Of a DNA stretch of 38,837 nucleotides, positions 20,319-29,188 are shown piece by piece (the stretch's first letter is position 1; each line of letters opens with the position of its first letter). The stretch comes from an uncultured Clostridia bacterium. GTDB taxonomy: Bacteria; Bacillota; Clostridia; TANB77; CAG-508. The notes under the pieces are model-generated. The model had not been told where the DNA came from. It saw nothing but the letters and a program-made list of their open reading frames with translations, and ran no database searches. The DNA lies in NCBI GenBank assembly GCA_947624525.1, contig CANQKT010000049.1, positions 1 through 38,837 on the forward strand, written 5' to 3'. A program made the position numbers and the translations under genes.

Positions 20319-21605
20319 ATGAAAAGAGATACAAATAAAAAAATACATAATAAAAGATTAAGCATAGTTATTTTTATAATATTAGCAGTAGCTATAGTAT
20401 TAATAGTTGGCTACGCTTATGCAAAATATGTAACATCAAAAAGAGGAGAGGCACAGGCAGAAATTGCTGAGTGGAATGTTTCTATAAATATAGCTGATAA
20501 TACTGATGAAAATGTAGAGATTGATTTAGCAAACACAAGAAATAAAGAAAAAGAAGAAGTTGACGTACAGGAAGGGGTTGTAGCACCCGGAACTGCGGGA
20601 AAGTTTAATATTGAAGTTAACGCAGAAAATAGTGATGTATCTTTAGAATATGAAATCACTATGAATGCAGATTATGGAAATAATGAAAAGTTCCCAAAAA
20701 ATCTCATCTTTTATTCTGATGAAAATATGGAAAATGCATTTTATCATACAGACAATGCAATAGAATTAAATGGTTTTATAAGATATGATGAGAGTAATAA
20801 GAAAAGAACGATACCTATATACTGGAAATGGGCGTATCAAACTGGTGCTACAGACGAGGAAAGAGAGAAAAATGATGGACTGGATAGTGAGTGGATGGGG
20901 AAATCAGTAAATCCATTAGAATTAAAAGTGGTTGCAAGGCAAGTAAATGCAAACCAAGAGGAAAACTCAATGGCAAATCAATATGCAGTAACTCTTGATA
21001 CAAATGGTGGAACTTTAGAAGGCTATGGAAATTCAGAAAAGGTTATTAAGCAAGTAAGTTATGGTGGGCAATATGGAGAATTGCCTACACCAACTAGAGA
21101 AGGTTATACTTTTAAAGGATGGAATGGAAAAAATTTATTGAATATACCAAATACGAAAAAGACATTAAACGGTTTAAATCTAGATATAAGTAATAATACA
21201 TTTCATGTTTCTGGTGCAAATACTAAGAGTGATAAAAATTATGGATTAATTGTATTTGGAACGAATCTTCCAACATTAGAAAAAGGAAAAACATATACTC
21301 TTTCTGTATCTAAAAAATTAAATGGATTATTATATGCACAAGTAAATTACTCAAATAATGGGACGGACACAGGTTTAATAAGCACATCAAATTATGGTAC
21401 TGTTACTGTTCCTGAAAGTTATGTTAAAACGAATAGCTTTTTTATAGGAGTTGTTAAAACTGCAACTGCAATTAATGAACAATTTACAGTCCAATTAGAA
21501 GAAGGAAACACAGCAACTCCACATGAGCCGTATTTTGTAACAGAAAATACTTCCGTAACACAAAACAAAAATCATACCCTAACGGCAATATGGGAAAAAA
21601 ATTAG
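20319..21605 (+). CDS. SipW-type signal peptide surface protein (TasA/camelysin-like) with InlB/Flg_new-type repeat
   Basis: VGYAYAKYVTSKRGEAQAEIAEWNV signal motif; YAVTLDTNGGTLEGYGNSEKV...YGELPTPTREGYTFKGWNGKN; RBS ggagg. Confidence 0.8.
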   Translation: MKRDTNKKIHNKRLSIVIFIILAVAIVLIVGYAYAKYVTSKRGEAQAEIAEWNVSINIADNTDENVEIDLANTRNKEKEEVDVQEGVVAPGTAGKFNIEVNAENSDVSLEYEITMNADYGNNEKFPKNLIFYSDENMENAFYHTDNAIELNGFIRYDESNKKRTIPIYWKWAYQTGATDEEREKNDGLDSEWMGKSVNPLELKVVARQVNANQEENSMANQYAVTLDTNGGTLEGYGNSEKVIKQVSYGGQYGELPTPTREGYTFKGWNGKNLLNIPNTKKTLNGLNLDISNNTFHVSGANTKSDKNYGLIVFGTNLPTLEKGKTYTLSVSKKLNGLLYAQVNYSNNGTDTGLISTSNYGTVTVPESYVKTNSFFIGVVKTATAINEQFTVQLEEGNTATPHEPYFVTENTSVTQNKNHTLTAIWEKN

Positions 21606-21609
21606 AGTA

Positions 21610-21648
21610 AAAACTGAAGAAATTATTATCAAAAATTTCTTCAGTTTA
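21610..21648 (+). terminator. hairpin terminator after SipW-type gene 1
   Basis: aaactgaagaaatt ... aatttcttcagttt then TATTATC. Confidence 0.6.
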
Positions 21649-21715
21649 TTATCATATAATCCATTATTTTATTACAACTTATTTGCCAAATCCAACAAAC
21701 TTTCTCTATCACTAC

Positions 21716-21747
21716 CAATAGACAAGGGAACGGGGTTTTGTCTATTG
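21716..21747. repeat. REP-like hairpin, copy 2
   Basis: caatagacaa-gggaacggggtt-ttgtctattg, perfect 10-bp stem. Confidence 0.55.
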
Positions 21748-21910
21748 AAGAAGTAATCCAAACAAATAAATCATACATAACATAAACAAGTGTGATAAAA
21801 TCATAAAAATTAATGAAGGGATACTATGTAAATGTTTAAAAAATAATAGTATTTCTAATTAATTTATGTTATACTATTACTAGAAATTTTTAAAGAAAGG
21901 AGTTAAACAG

Positions 21911-22123
21911 ATGGCAGATGTCAAACAACGAATGATAGATATTTTTAATTCCGTGCCTAATGATTATTTTGATGGTTTAAAACCTACAGAAATGGTATTA
22001 AAACTTATGATGGAATATATAAAAAGATACGGTGAAGATGAGACAACTATTATTCCGGGTACTGATAAGCATTTCAATTATGAAACACTGAAAGAAATGC
22101 TTAAAAATAAAAATCTAAATTAA
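21911..22123 (+). CDS. small hypothetical protein
   Basis: 70-aa ORF with RBS aaaggag. Confidence 0.5.
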   Translation: MADVKQRMIDIFNSVPNDYFDGLKPTEMVLKLMMEYIKRYGEDETTIIPGTDKHFNYETLKEMLKNKNLN

Positions 22124-22138
22124 AAGGAGGTTATATTA

Positions 22139-22318
22139 ATGGATTTTATGAGAAAAACTTTAAGTCAGGTAAATGTACAAGAAAATACTCTATATGATAT
22201 TATATATGATTTATTTTTCTATGCTGAACTTCAAGAGAGTGAAGATGATATAAAAAATGGTATGGTATGTACGTTAGAAGAATTAACAGCTGAAATGGAG
22301 GCGAAATATGCAAGATAA
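22139..22318 (+). CDS. small hypothetical protein, possibly antitoxin-like
   Basis: 59-aa ORF not in the supplied track (MDFMRKTLSQVNVQENTLYDIIYDLFFYAELQESEDDIKNGMVCTLEELTAEMEAKYAR); RBS aaaggagg. Confidence 0.5.
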   Translation: MDFMRKTLSQVNVQENTLYDIIYDLFFYAELQESEDDIKNGMVCTLEELTAEMEAKYAR

Positions 22319-22693
22319 AAGAACATTTTTTGAAGTACATAAAAGTGAAATTTTTAATTTTTTAAATCATTTTTTTTATTAATTCTTTTTGGATATATTC
22401 CAAACTTATCCCAAATATAAATTCAATATTCATAATATGTTTGTAACTAGATTTCGTTAAAAGAAAATTAAAGCCATAGACTCGAAAGATATACAGAAAA
22501 TTATACATAAGTAATCATATAGAGAAAATTAACTTAAAAAGTATAAAAGACGTTCCATTGTCTACATGGAAAGTTATCGAAAAATAAAATAGTTAAAATT
22601 AAAAGAAGAAATTAAGTGACCAAAGTTATTAGAATAATAGTTTAATAATTTTGGTCACTTTTAATTTATATAGTTATTATAAATTTGATATTT

Positions 22694-22887
22694 TCGTTAA
22701 GTTGCATACTTAATCAATTTCTATACACTTTTATTTTACCATAGATTAATATATTTTCAAGTGTTTTTTCAAAAAAATATTTTAGAAAATTTTGGTGTAC
22801 AAGTTATACATTAAAAATTTTGCAAAGTATTGATATATCAGTAAATTATTGAATTTTAGTATTATCATAAAGTATGCAACTTAATGA
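22694..22887. repeat. putative invertible promoter segment 2: IR-L 22694-22716, IR-R 22865-22887
   Basis: IR-L tcgttaagttgcatacttaatca vs reverse complement of IR-R tcattaagttgcatactttatga (20/23 identical, 15-bp contiguous core). Confidence 0.8.
22733..22760 (-). promoter_or_regulatory. minus-strand promoter inside segment 2
   Basis: TTGAAA-N16-TAAAAT on minus strand, extended -10 TGg. Confidence 0.7.
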
Positions 22888-22971
22888 TAGAACAAACATC
22901 ATTTGTATATGGGAAAAAGTTTTAAAGTATAACAAAGAACATAAAAATACTAAAGTTAAGGGAGAGGTAAA

Positions 22972-24432
22972 ATGAAAAAAGATAAGAAGATAAGATTAAA
23001 TATATTAATTGTATTATCATTGTTAATAATAATACTGGCGTCAACTATAGGCTTATATGCTTGGTCAAAATATACCAGTTCATCTTCAGGCGATGCAACA
23101 GCACAAGTAGCAAAATGGAATTTCAAATTAAAGGGAAATTCTACAGCTGAAGCAGAAAACACAAATTTTGCAGTAACAAGAACAGATAGCAATACATCGG
23201 TAGAAACAGGAAAATTAGCTCCAGGAACAAATGGAAAATTTGAAATGGTAGTAGATACAACAGGGACAGAAGTGTCATTGGTTTATAATATAGTATTAAC
23301 ATTAACAAACTGTCCACAGAATTTATTATTTTATAAAGATGCAGAATATCAAAACGAATTGCCAAAAGTAAGCAATAACGGAGTAGATAAATTATATATA
23401 AAAGAATATGTACCAGTAAGTGAAGATAGTGTAAAAAATGGACAACATAATGAAATTCTTTACTGGAGATGGAAATATGAGACAGGTACAAGATCTTGGG
23501 AGAAAGACAATAATGATGAACAGGATACAAACGATAAAGGAAAAACAATGACAATGAAAATAGTGGCAACAGGAACAGAGGTAATGCAGGAGCCAACATA
23601 TACATTGGAAGAACTGGTAAGAACAGCTAAAATACAAATAGGTGACGAGGTAGATTATAATGCAGTAAAAGAGTCAGGAATATCTCTGACAAATGCAAAT
23701 GACACTACCTATATTGCAACAGCTGACAAGACAGGAAGAAGTGAAAATCAAACTTTTAATGTAGAAAGTAATATGAAATGGAGAGTATTAAGTAGAAATG
23801 CACAAAAAGGAACAATAGAAATAATATCAGAGAATGGTACAACAAATAAATTAGCATTATATGGACAAGCAGGATTTATAAATTCAAAAGAAGTATTAGA
23901 TGAAATAGGAAAAATATATAGTTATGGAGAAGGAGCAGAAGAAGGAAGTGGAAGAAGTATAGATATAGGAGATATAGAAAAATACTCAAGTTATGAGCCA
24001 GAAACTTATTTAAATTCTAAAGTTAATTGCTATTGTGGAGAAACATATACATATAACTCTGGGACTTTTATTAAAGAGCGAATAGATAAAGAAACAGGAG
24101 AAGTAATAGGATATGAAAATCAAACAGAGCAAGCGAGTAGCAATCATCCAGTAACAATGCATGCAACACACTATTGGTATACTGCCCAGAAGAATTTTTT
24201 CGCAAATCAAGAAAAAGCCTACGAAGTGCTATTCAAGAACTCAGAAGGACAAAATAAAAATATTTACTGGCTTGCCTCACGCAGTGTTTTCTTTGACCTT
24301 AGCAGTTGCAGTTTTGATGTGCGCAGTGTGAACGACGGAGTTGTGGCCGGCTACAGCTTGTATAATTCTGACGGAAACAGCAACTACCAACGGTTTTGCT
24401 GTTTGCCCAGTAGTGACACTAAAATTAAATAA
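22972..24432 (+). CDS. SipW-type signal peptide surface protein with C-terminal DGR-target-like (C-type-lectin-like) domain
   Basis: GLYAWSKYTSSSSGDATAQVAKWNF; WRVLSRNAQKGTIEIISE...; ...IYWLASRSVFFDLSSCSFDVRSVNDGVVAGYSLYNSDGNS. Confidence 0.75.
   Translation: MKKDKKIRLNILIVLSLLIIILASTIGLYAWSKYTSSSSGDATAQVAKWNFKLKGNSTAEAENTNFAVTRTDSNTSVETGKLAPGTNGKFEMVVDTTGTEVSLVYNIVLTLTNCPQNLLFYKDAEYQNELPKVSNNGVDKLYIKEYVPVSEDSVKNGQHNEILYWRWKYETGTRSWEKDNNDEQDTNDKGKTMTMKIVATGTEVMQEPTYTLEELVRTAKIQIGDEVDYNAVKESGISLTNANDTTYIATADKTGRSENQTFNVESNMKWRVLSRNAQKGTIEIISENGTTNKLALYGQAGFINSKEVLDEIGKIYSYGEGAEEGSGRSIDIGDIEKYSSYEPETYLNSKVNCYCGETYTYNSGTFIKERIDKETGEVIGYENQTEQASSNHPVTMHATHYWYTAQKNFFANQEKAYEVLFKNSEGQNKNIYWLASRSVFFDLSSCSFDVRSVNDGVVAGYSLYNSDGNSNYQRFCCLPSSDTKIK
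24268..24420 (+). other. putative DGR variable-region-like segment
   Basis: locally GC-rich block dominated by NNC codons (GCC CGC TTC GAC AGC TGC CGC AAC GAC GCC GGC TAC AGC ... GAC AAC AGC AAC TAC) in an otherwise A/T-ending gene. Confidence 0.55.
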
Positions 24433-24558
24433 TCAAATGAATAAAAATGCAGAGGGAGAATGGAAATTAATAAATGCTCAAAACTAAAAGTGAAAAAATA
24501 AAAGATGATAGTGGAATATGTGAGATAATAACCAGATAGAATATCCTGTAAAAAAAGA

Positions 24559-24593
24559 ACTCAAATTATAAATTATTTTATAATTTGAGTTTA
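24559..24593 (+). terminator. hairpin terminator after SipW-type gene 2
   Basis: aactcaaattataaa-ttat-tttataatttgagtt then TATTTTTAT. Confidence 0.75.
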
Positions 24594-24629
24594 TTTTTAT
24601 TTACAGGTTATTTTTAATAAACGAAATTT

Positions 24630-24821
24630 TCGTTAAGTTATTTACTTAATCAAGTTTTCATATTCTTATTTTACCATAGAACAATATTATTTCAATAGTT
24701 TTTTTCAAAAATTTTTTGCGAAAATTTAATAGTCAACTTAGATATTACTAACTCCCAAAATTATTGATATATAAGTATTTTCAATTGTTTAGATAAAATC
24801 ATAAAGTAAATAACTTAACGA
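24630..24821. repeat. putative invertible promoter segment 3: IR-L 24630-24652, IR-R 24799-24821
   Basis: IR-L tcgttaagttatttacttaatca vs reverse complement of IR-R tcgttaagttatttactttatga (21/23 identical). Confidence 0.8.
24668..24695 (-). promoter_or_regulatory. minus-strand promoter inside segment 3
   Basis: TTGAAA-N16-TAAAAT on minus strand, extended -10 TGg. Confidence 0.7.
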
Positions 24822-24897
24822 AAAGTGAAAATACTTAAATCAGGCAGAATTTTGATAATTTGAAACTTTTTATAAGAAATAATGGAAGGAGCTATGT

Positions 24898-26358
24898 ATG
24901 AATACAGACGAAATAAAAAAGAAAAATAAAATATTAAAAGTTATTGTGATATTAATTATATTGATATTACTTGTTTCCTTAATAGGATATGGTTGGGCAA
25001 GATATATCAGTTCAAAAGAGGGTGATGCTACTGCTCAAGTAGCCAAGTGGAGTTTTAAGGTGGTAGATGGAGTACCTGAAACAGAAGATGTGCTTGATTT
25101 TGCAATTACAAGAACGGATAGTAATAATGAAGTAAAAGAAGGAAAATTAGCACCAGGAACTTATGGTGAATTTAAGATAGAAATTGATGCAACAGGTACT
25201 GAAACAAATTTGACTTATGAAATAATGATAAATCTTAAAAATAAGCCTAAGAATTTGAAAATTTATAAAGATAAAAACAAAAAAGAAGAAATAAATGTAG
25301 AAAATAATATGTTAGATATAAAGAAATTTCTAACATATACTGATGCACAAACAGTACAAACAGAAATGTTATATTGGTCTTGGCCTCTTGAAACTGGTAG
25401 TACACAAGAAGAAATTGATGAAAATGATATTGAAGATTCAAAGTCTATGAATCAAACTATGTCAATGGAGATTGCTGTAACTGGAGTGCAAACAAATTCT
25501 ACAGGAGGAAATATTGTGTATGGTGGAAATGGTGCTACATCAGGGGGAATGTTTAGTGAAGTGGTAGTGGATAATGAAAATACGAAGTTGGCTGATAATG
25601 CTTATAAGAGAGAATATATAGTGAAGTTAGATGCTGATGAGGGAGAAGTTGAAAATAATGAATTGTTATCAAAATATCAGTTTTCTCATTGGAGTACAAG
25701 TAATAAAAATGAAAATGTTCTTTTTTATAGTCCTAAAGAAGTGGATGTTGATAATGATGCTTTTAATAGCAATAGAAGTGAATTTATGCAATATGAAGAT
25801 TTAGCACCCTATATAGATAATAATGGTTTAGGAAAATATTATTTAAGTTTTGATATTAAATCTGAAAATGTAGATAATAATTCTGGAGTACTAGTTTATT
25901 TCCAAAATGGTAGTAATTCTAAATATAAGTTGTGGAAAGATGAAAATTCTGAAATTAGTGGTGTTTCGGTTAATGTTACAACAGAATATCAACATAAAAA
26001 TTTAAATGTGTATGTTACTAATAACGATTTAGCAGAAACAAAAGCAATGTTAGCATTTTATGGAACATATCATACAGAAAATTATCCAGTAGTAAAAAAT
26101 GTAACATTTGACATAGGAGGTGGATATGAAAATAAACAAGAGGTACAAAATGAAATATTGAAAAATGCAGAAGGAGGCAATATAAATTTATATGCAAAAT
26201 GGATACCACAACCTGTTAAATTACCAACTCCAACAAAATCTGGGTATACATTTTTAGGTTGGTACACAGAAAAAGAGAATGGAACAAAAGTTGAGAATAC
26301 AAATTCATATATTCCAACAAAAGATGTTACTCTATATGCCCATTGGCAGCAGAATTGA
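24898..26358 (+). CDS. SipW-type signal peptide surface protein with InlB/Flg_new-type repeats
   Basis: IGYGWARYISSKEGDATAQVAKWSF; C-terminal KLPTPTKSGYTFLGWYTEKENGTKV...DVTLYAHW. Confidence 0.8.
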   Translation: MNTDEIKKKNKILKVIVILIILILLVSLIGYGWARYISSKEGDATAQVAKWSFKVVDGVPETEDVLDFAITRTDSNNEVKEGKLAPGTYGEFKIEIDATGTETNLTYEIMINLKNKPKNLKIYKDKNKKEEINVENNMLDIKKFLTYTDAQTVQTEMLYWSWPLETGSTQEEIDENDIEDSKSMNQTMSMEIAVTGVQTNSTGGNIVYGGNGATSGGMFSEVVVDNENTKLADNAYKREYIVKLDADEGEVENNELLSKYQFSHWSTSNKNENVLFYSPKEVDVDNDAFNSNRSEFMQYEDLAPYIDNNGLGKYYLSFDIKSENVDNNSGVLVYFQNGSNSKYKLWKDENSEISGVSVNVTTEYQHKNLNVYVTNNDLAETKAMLAFYGTYHTENYPVVKNVTFDIGGGYENKQEVQNEILKNAEGGNINLYAKWIPQPVKLPTPTKSGYTFLGWYTEKENGTKVENTNSYIPTKDVTLYAHWQQN

Positions 26359-26490
26359 TAATATATTAATAGATTAATTATAATTAATAGCAAAAAAATA
26401 AGGCTTAACAAAATAATTCTAATGTATTTATACAATAATTTTAGTTTAATATATTAGGATTAATTCAAAGCCTTATTTTTATTAATATTT

Positions 26491-26513
26491 TCGTTAAGTT
26501 ATATACTTAATCA
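26491..26513. repeat. orphan left-type inversion site (fourth copy)
   Basis: tcgttaagttatatacttaatca matches the IR-L consensus; no intact partner before lepA. Confidence 0.65.
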
Positions 26514-26598
26514 ATTTCTATATAATTATACAGTTATATAACTTCAATAGCTTTCTTGAAAAATCAGGTCTAAGACCTTGTTAATTAAATGTTAGTTG

Positions 26599-26627
26599 TT
26601 GCAATATACAAATATTTTTGGTACAAT
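26599..26627 (+). promoter_or_regulatory. promoter upstream of lepA
   Basis: TTGCAA-17 nt-TACAAT. Confidence 0.55.
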
Positions 26628-26741
26628 AGACTAGAAAAATATTAAGGATACAAATGTTAGCGAAGCTTTTATATACTAGGAATATTGATTTGCTTTTACA
26701 AAAATAAATGCAATTATGCAGAGTCAATCAGGAGGAAATAA

Positions 26742-28556
26742 ATGAAAGATAGAAAACAATTCATCAGAAATTTTAGTATAATAGCACATATTGATCATGG
26801 AAAATCAACTTTAGCAGATAGATTAATAGAAATGACAGGTGTACTTTCAAAACGTGAAATGGAAAGTCAAGTTCTAGATAATATGGATATAGAGCGTGAA
26901 AGAGGTATCACAATAAAATCTCAAGCAGTTCGTATGTTGTATAAGGCTAAAGATGGAAATGAATATGAATTTAATTTAATAGATACACCAGGACATGTTG
27001 ATTTTAATTATGAAGTATCAAGAAGTTTAGCAGCATGTGATGGTGCAATTTTAGTTGTGGATAGTAGTCAAGGTGTGGAGGCACAAACACTTGCAAATGT
27101 GTATTTGGCATTAGATAATAACCTAGAAATTTTGCCTGTTTTAAATAAAATAGATTTACCTAGTAGTAGACCTGATGAGGTAAAAAATGAAATAGAAGAT
27201 ATAATAGGAATTCCTGCCCAAGATGCACCTTGTATTTCAGCAAAAACAGGGCTAAATGTAGAACAAGTTTTAGAGAGAATAGTTACAGATATACCAGCTC
27301 CAACAGGTGATGAAAATGCAAATTTAAAATGCCTAATTTTTGATTCTTTATATGATAATTATAAAGGTGCATTAGCTTATGTTAGAGTTAAAGATGGAAC
27401 AGTAAAGGTCGGAGATGAAATTTTATTAATGGCATCAAATAAAGTTTTTACAGTAACAGAAGTTGGATATTTTGAGCCAGGTTCTTATGTTCCAACTGAG
27501 AAGTTAGAAGCGGGAGAAGTTGGATATATAGCAGCTAGTATAAAAACTTTATCAGATATAAGAGTAGGTGATACAATCACTTTAAAGGACAACCCTGCAA
27601 CTGAGCCATTACCAGGATATAAAAAAGTAAATCCTATGGTTTATTGTGGATTATATCCAATGGATGGAAGTGAGTACGAAAATTTAAAAATAGCACTAGA
27701 AAAGTTGAAATTAAATGATGCAGCATTAGAATATGAACAAGAAACATCAGCAGCATTAGGCTTTGGATTTAGATGTGGATTTTTAGGATTATTGCATTTA
27801 GAGATTATTCAAGAAAGATTAGATAGAGAGTTTGATTTAGCACTTATAACAACATCACCTTCTGTTATATATAAAGTACATAAAACAGACGGCGAAATAC
27901 TTGAATTGTACAATCCATCAGAATTACCACCACCAAATGAGATTTCATATATAGAGGAACCTTTTGTATCAGCAGAAATAATCACGCCTAAAGATTATGT
28001 AGGAGGTATAATGGAAATATGTCAAAACAGGCGTGGAATATATATAGATATGAAATACTTAGATGCTAACAGAGTAACATTAGTATATGAACTACCATTA
28101 AATGAAATAATATATGATTTCTTCGATAGTTTAAAATCAAAAACAAAGGGATATGCTTCATTTGATTATGAATTCAAAGAGTATAAAAAATCAGATTTGG
28201 TTAAATTAGATATTTTAGTAAATGGTGAAAATGTTGATGCACTATCTTTTATAGTTCATAGAAGTAGTAGTTATGAAAAGGGTAAAAAAATGGTAGAAAA
28301 GTTGAAAACAGTAATACCAAGACAATTATTTATTATCCCAATACAAGCAGCCATAGGAGGAAAAATAATTGCCAGAGAAACTATATCAGCAATGAGAAAA
28401 GATGTTTTGGCTAAATGCTATGGTGGAGATATTACTAGAAAGAAAAAATTACTAGAAAAACAAAAACGTGGAAAGAAAAAGATGAGACAGATTGGTAATG
28501 TTGATATTCCACAGGAAGCATTTTTGAGCGTACTTAAATTAAATGATGAAGATTAA
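26742..28556 (+). CDS. lepA: elongation factor 4 (LepA)
   Basis: [23 protein letters not shown]; full-length EF4 architecture, C-terminal [43 protein letters not shown]. Confidence 0.97.
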   Translation: MKDRKQFIRNFSIIAHIDHGKSTLADRLIEMTGVLSKREMESQVLDNMDIERERGITIKSQAVRMLYKAKDGNEYEFNLIDTPGHVDFNYEVSRSLAACDGAILVVDSSQGVEAQTLANVYLALDNNLEILPVLNKIDLPSSRPDEVKNEIEDIIGIPAQDAPCISAKTGLNVEQVLERIVTDIPAPTGDENANLKCLIFDSLYDNYKGALAYVRVKDGTVKVGDEILLMASNKVFTVTEVGYFEPGSYVPTEKLEAGEVGYIAASIKTLSDIRVGDTITLKDNPATEPLPGYKKVNPMVYCGLYPMDGSEYENLKIALEKLKLNDAALEYEQETSAALGFGFRCGFLGLLHLEIIQERLDREFDLALITTSPSVIYKVHKTDGEILELYNPSELPPPNEISYIEEPFVSAEIITPKDYVGGIMEICQNRRGIYIDMKYLDANRVTLVYELPLNEIIYDFFDSLKSKTKGYASFDYEFKEYKKSDLVKLDILVNGENVDALSFIVHRSSSYEKGKKMVEKLKTVIPRQLFIIPIQAAIGGKIIARETISAMRKDVLAKCYGGDITRKKKLLEKQKRGKKKMRQIGNVDIPQEAFLSVLKLNDED

Positions 28557-28600
28557 AATTGGTAAGTATTTAATAAATAAAATTTATAAGGGGACAGATA

Positions 28601-29188
28601 ATGAAAATAGGGATAGATTTAGATGGAGTAGTGTTTAATACAGAAATGCTATGGTCAGCTTATGCGGAATTGTATGACTGTATTGAACTTAATCAAAATA
28701 GTATAATAAATAAAAATGCAACAATAATTCAAGAAAAATATGATTGGACAGAAGATGAAACAAATATATTTTTTGATAGATATGCAGATATAAAGGATTT
28801 TGACATTATGCCAGGGGCAAAAAAAGTAATTAATTTGTTGAAGAAAGATGGACATGAATTAGTGGTTATAACTGCTAGAGGCACTGTACAAAACCAAAAA
28901 CAAGGAGAAGATATAGCATTTTACAGGCTTGAGAGAGAAGGTATAAAATTTGATAAATATTATTGGAAGCAAAAGAACAAATTAGAAACATGTCAAAAAG
29001 AAAAAATTGATATTATGATAGATGATAATTATAGTATTTGCAAAACATTAATAAAAGGGAATATTCCAACAATTTATTTTCATTCTTTGAATAGAGAACA
29101 TATTCAAGAAAGTGAAAATGTAAAAGAGGTTACAAATTGGGGGGAAGTATACAGATATATAAGAAGTAAAGAGAGAGTGAAAGAATAA
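28601..29188 (+). CDS. HAD-superfamily 5'-nucleotidase-like protein (NT5C-type)
   Basis: [15 protein letters not shown] motif I, VVITARG, IMIDDN. Confidence 0.75.
   Translation: MKIGIDLDGVVFNTEMLWSAYAELYDCIELNQNSIINKNATIIQEKYDWTEDETNIFFDRYADIKDFDIMPGAKKVINLLKKDGHELVVITARGTVQNQKQGEDIAFYRLEREGIKFDKYYWKQKNKLETCQKEKIDIMIDDNYSICKTLIKGNIPTIYFHSLNREHIQESENVKEVTNWGEVYRYIRSKERVKE

Noticed and set aside
20045-24821. Inversion-site repeats interpreted as MITE terminal inverted repeats
   Set aside because: Within-pair core matching with between-locus core variation, constant position upstream of the same gene family and a conserved internal promoter fit a recombinase switch better than a transposon.
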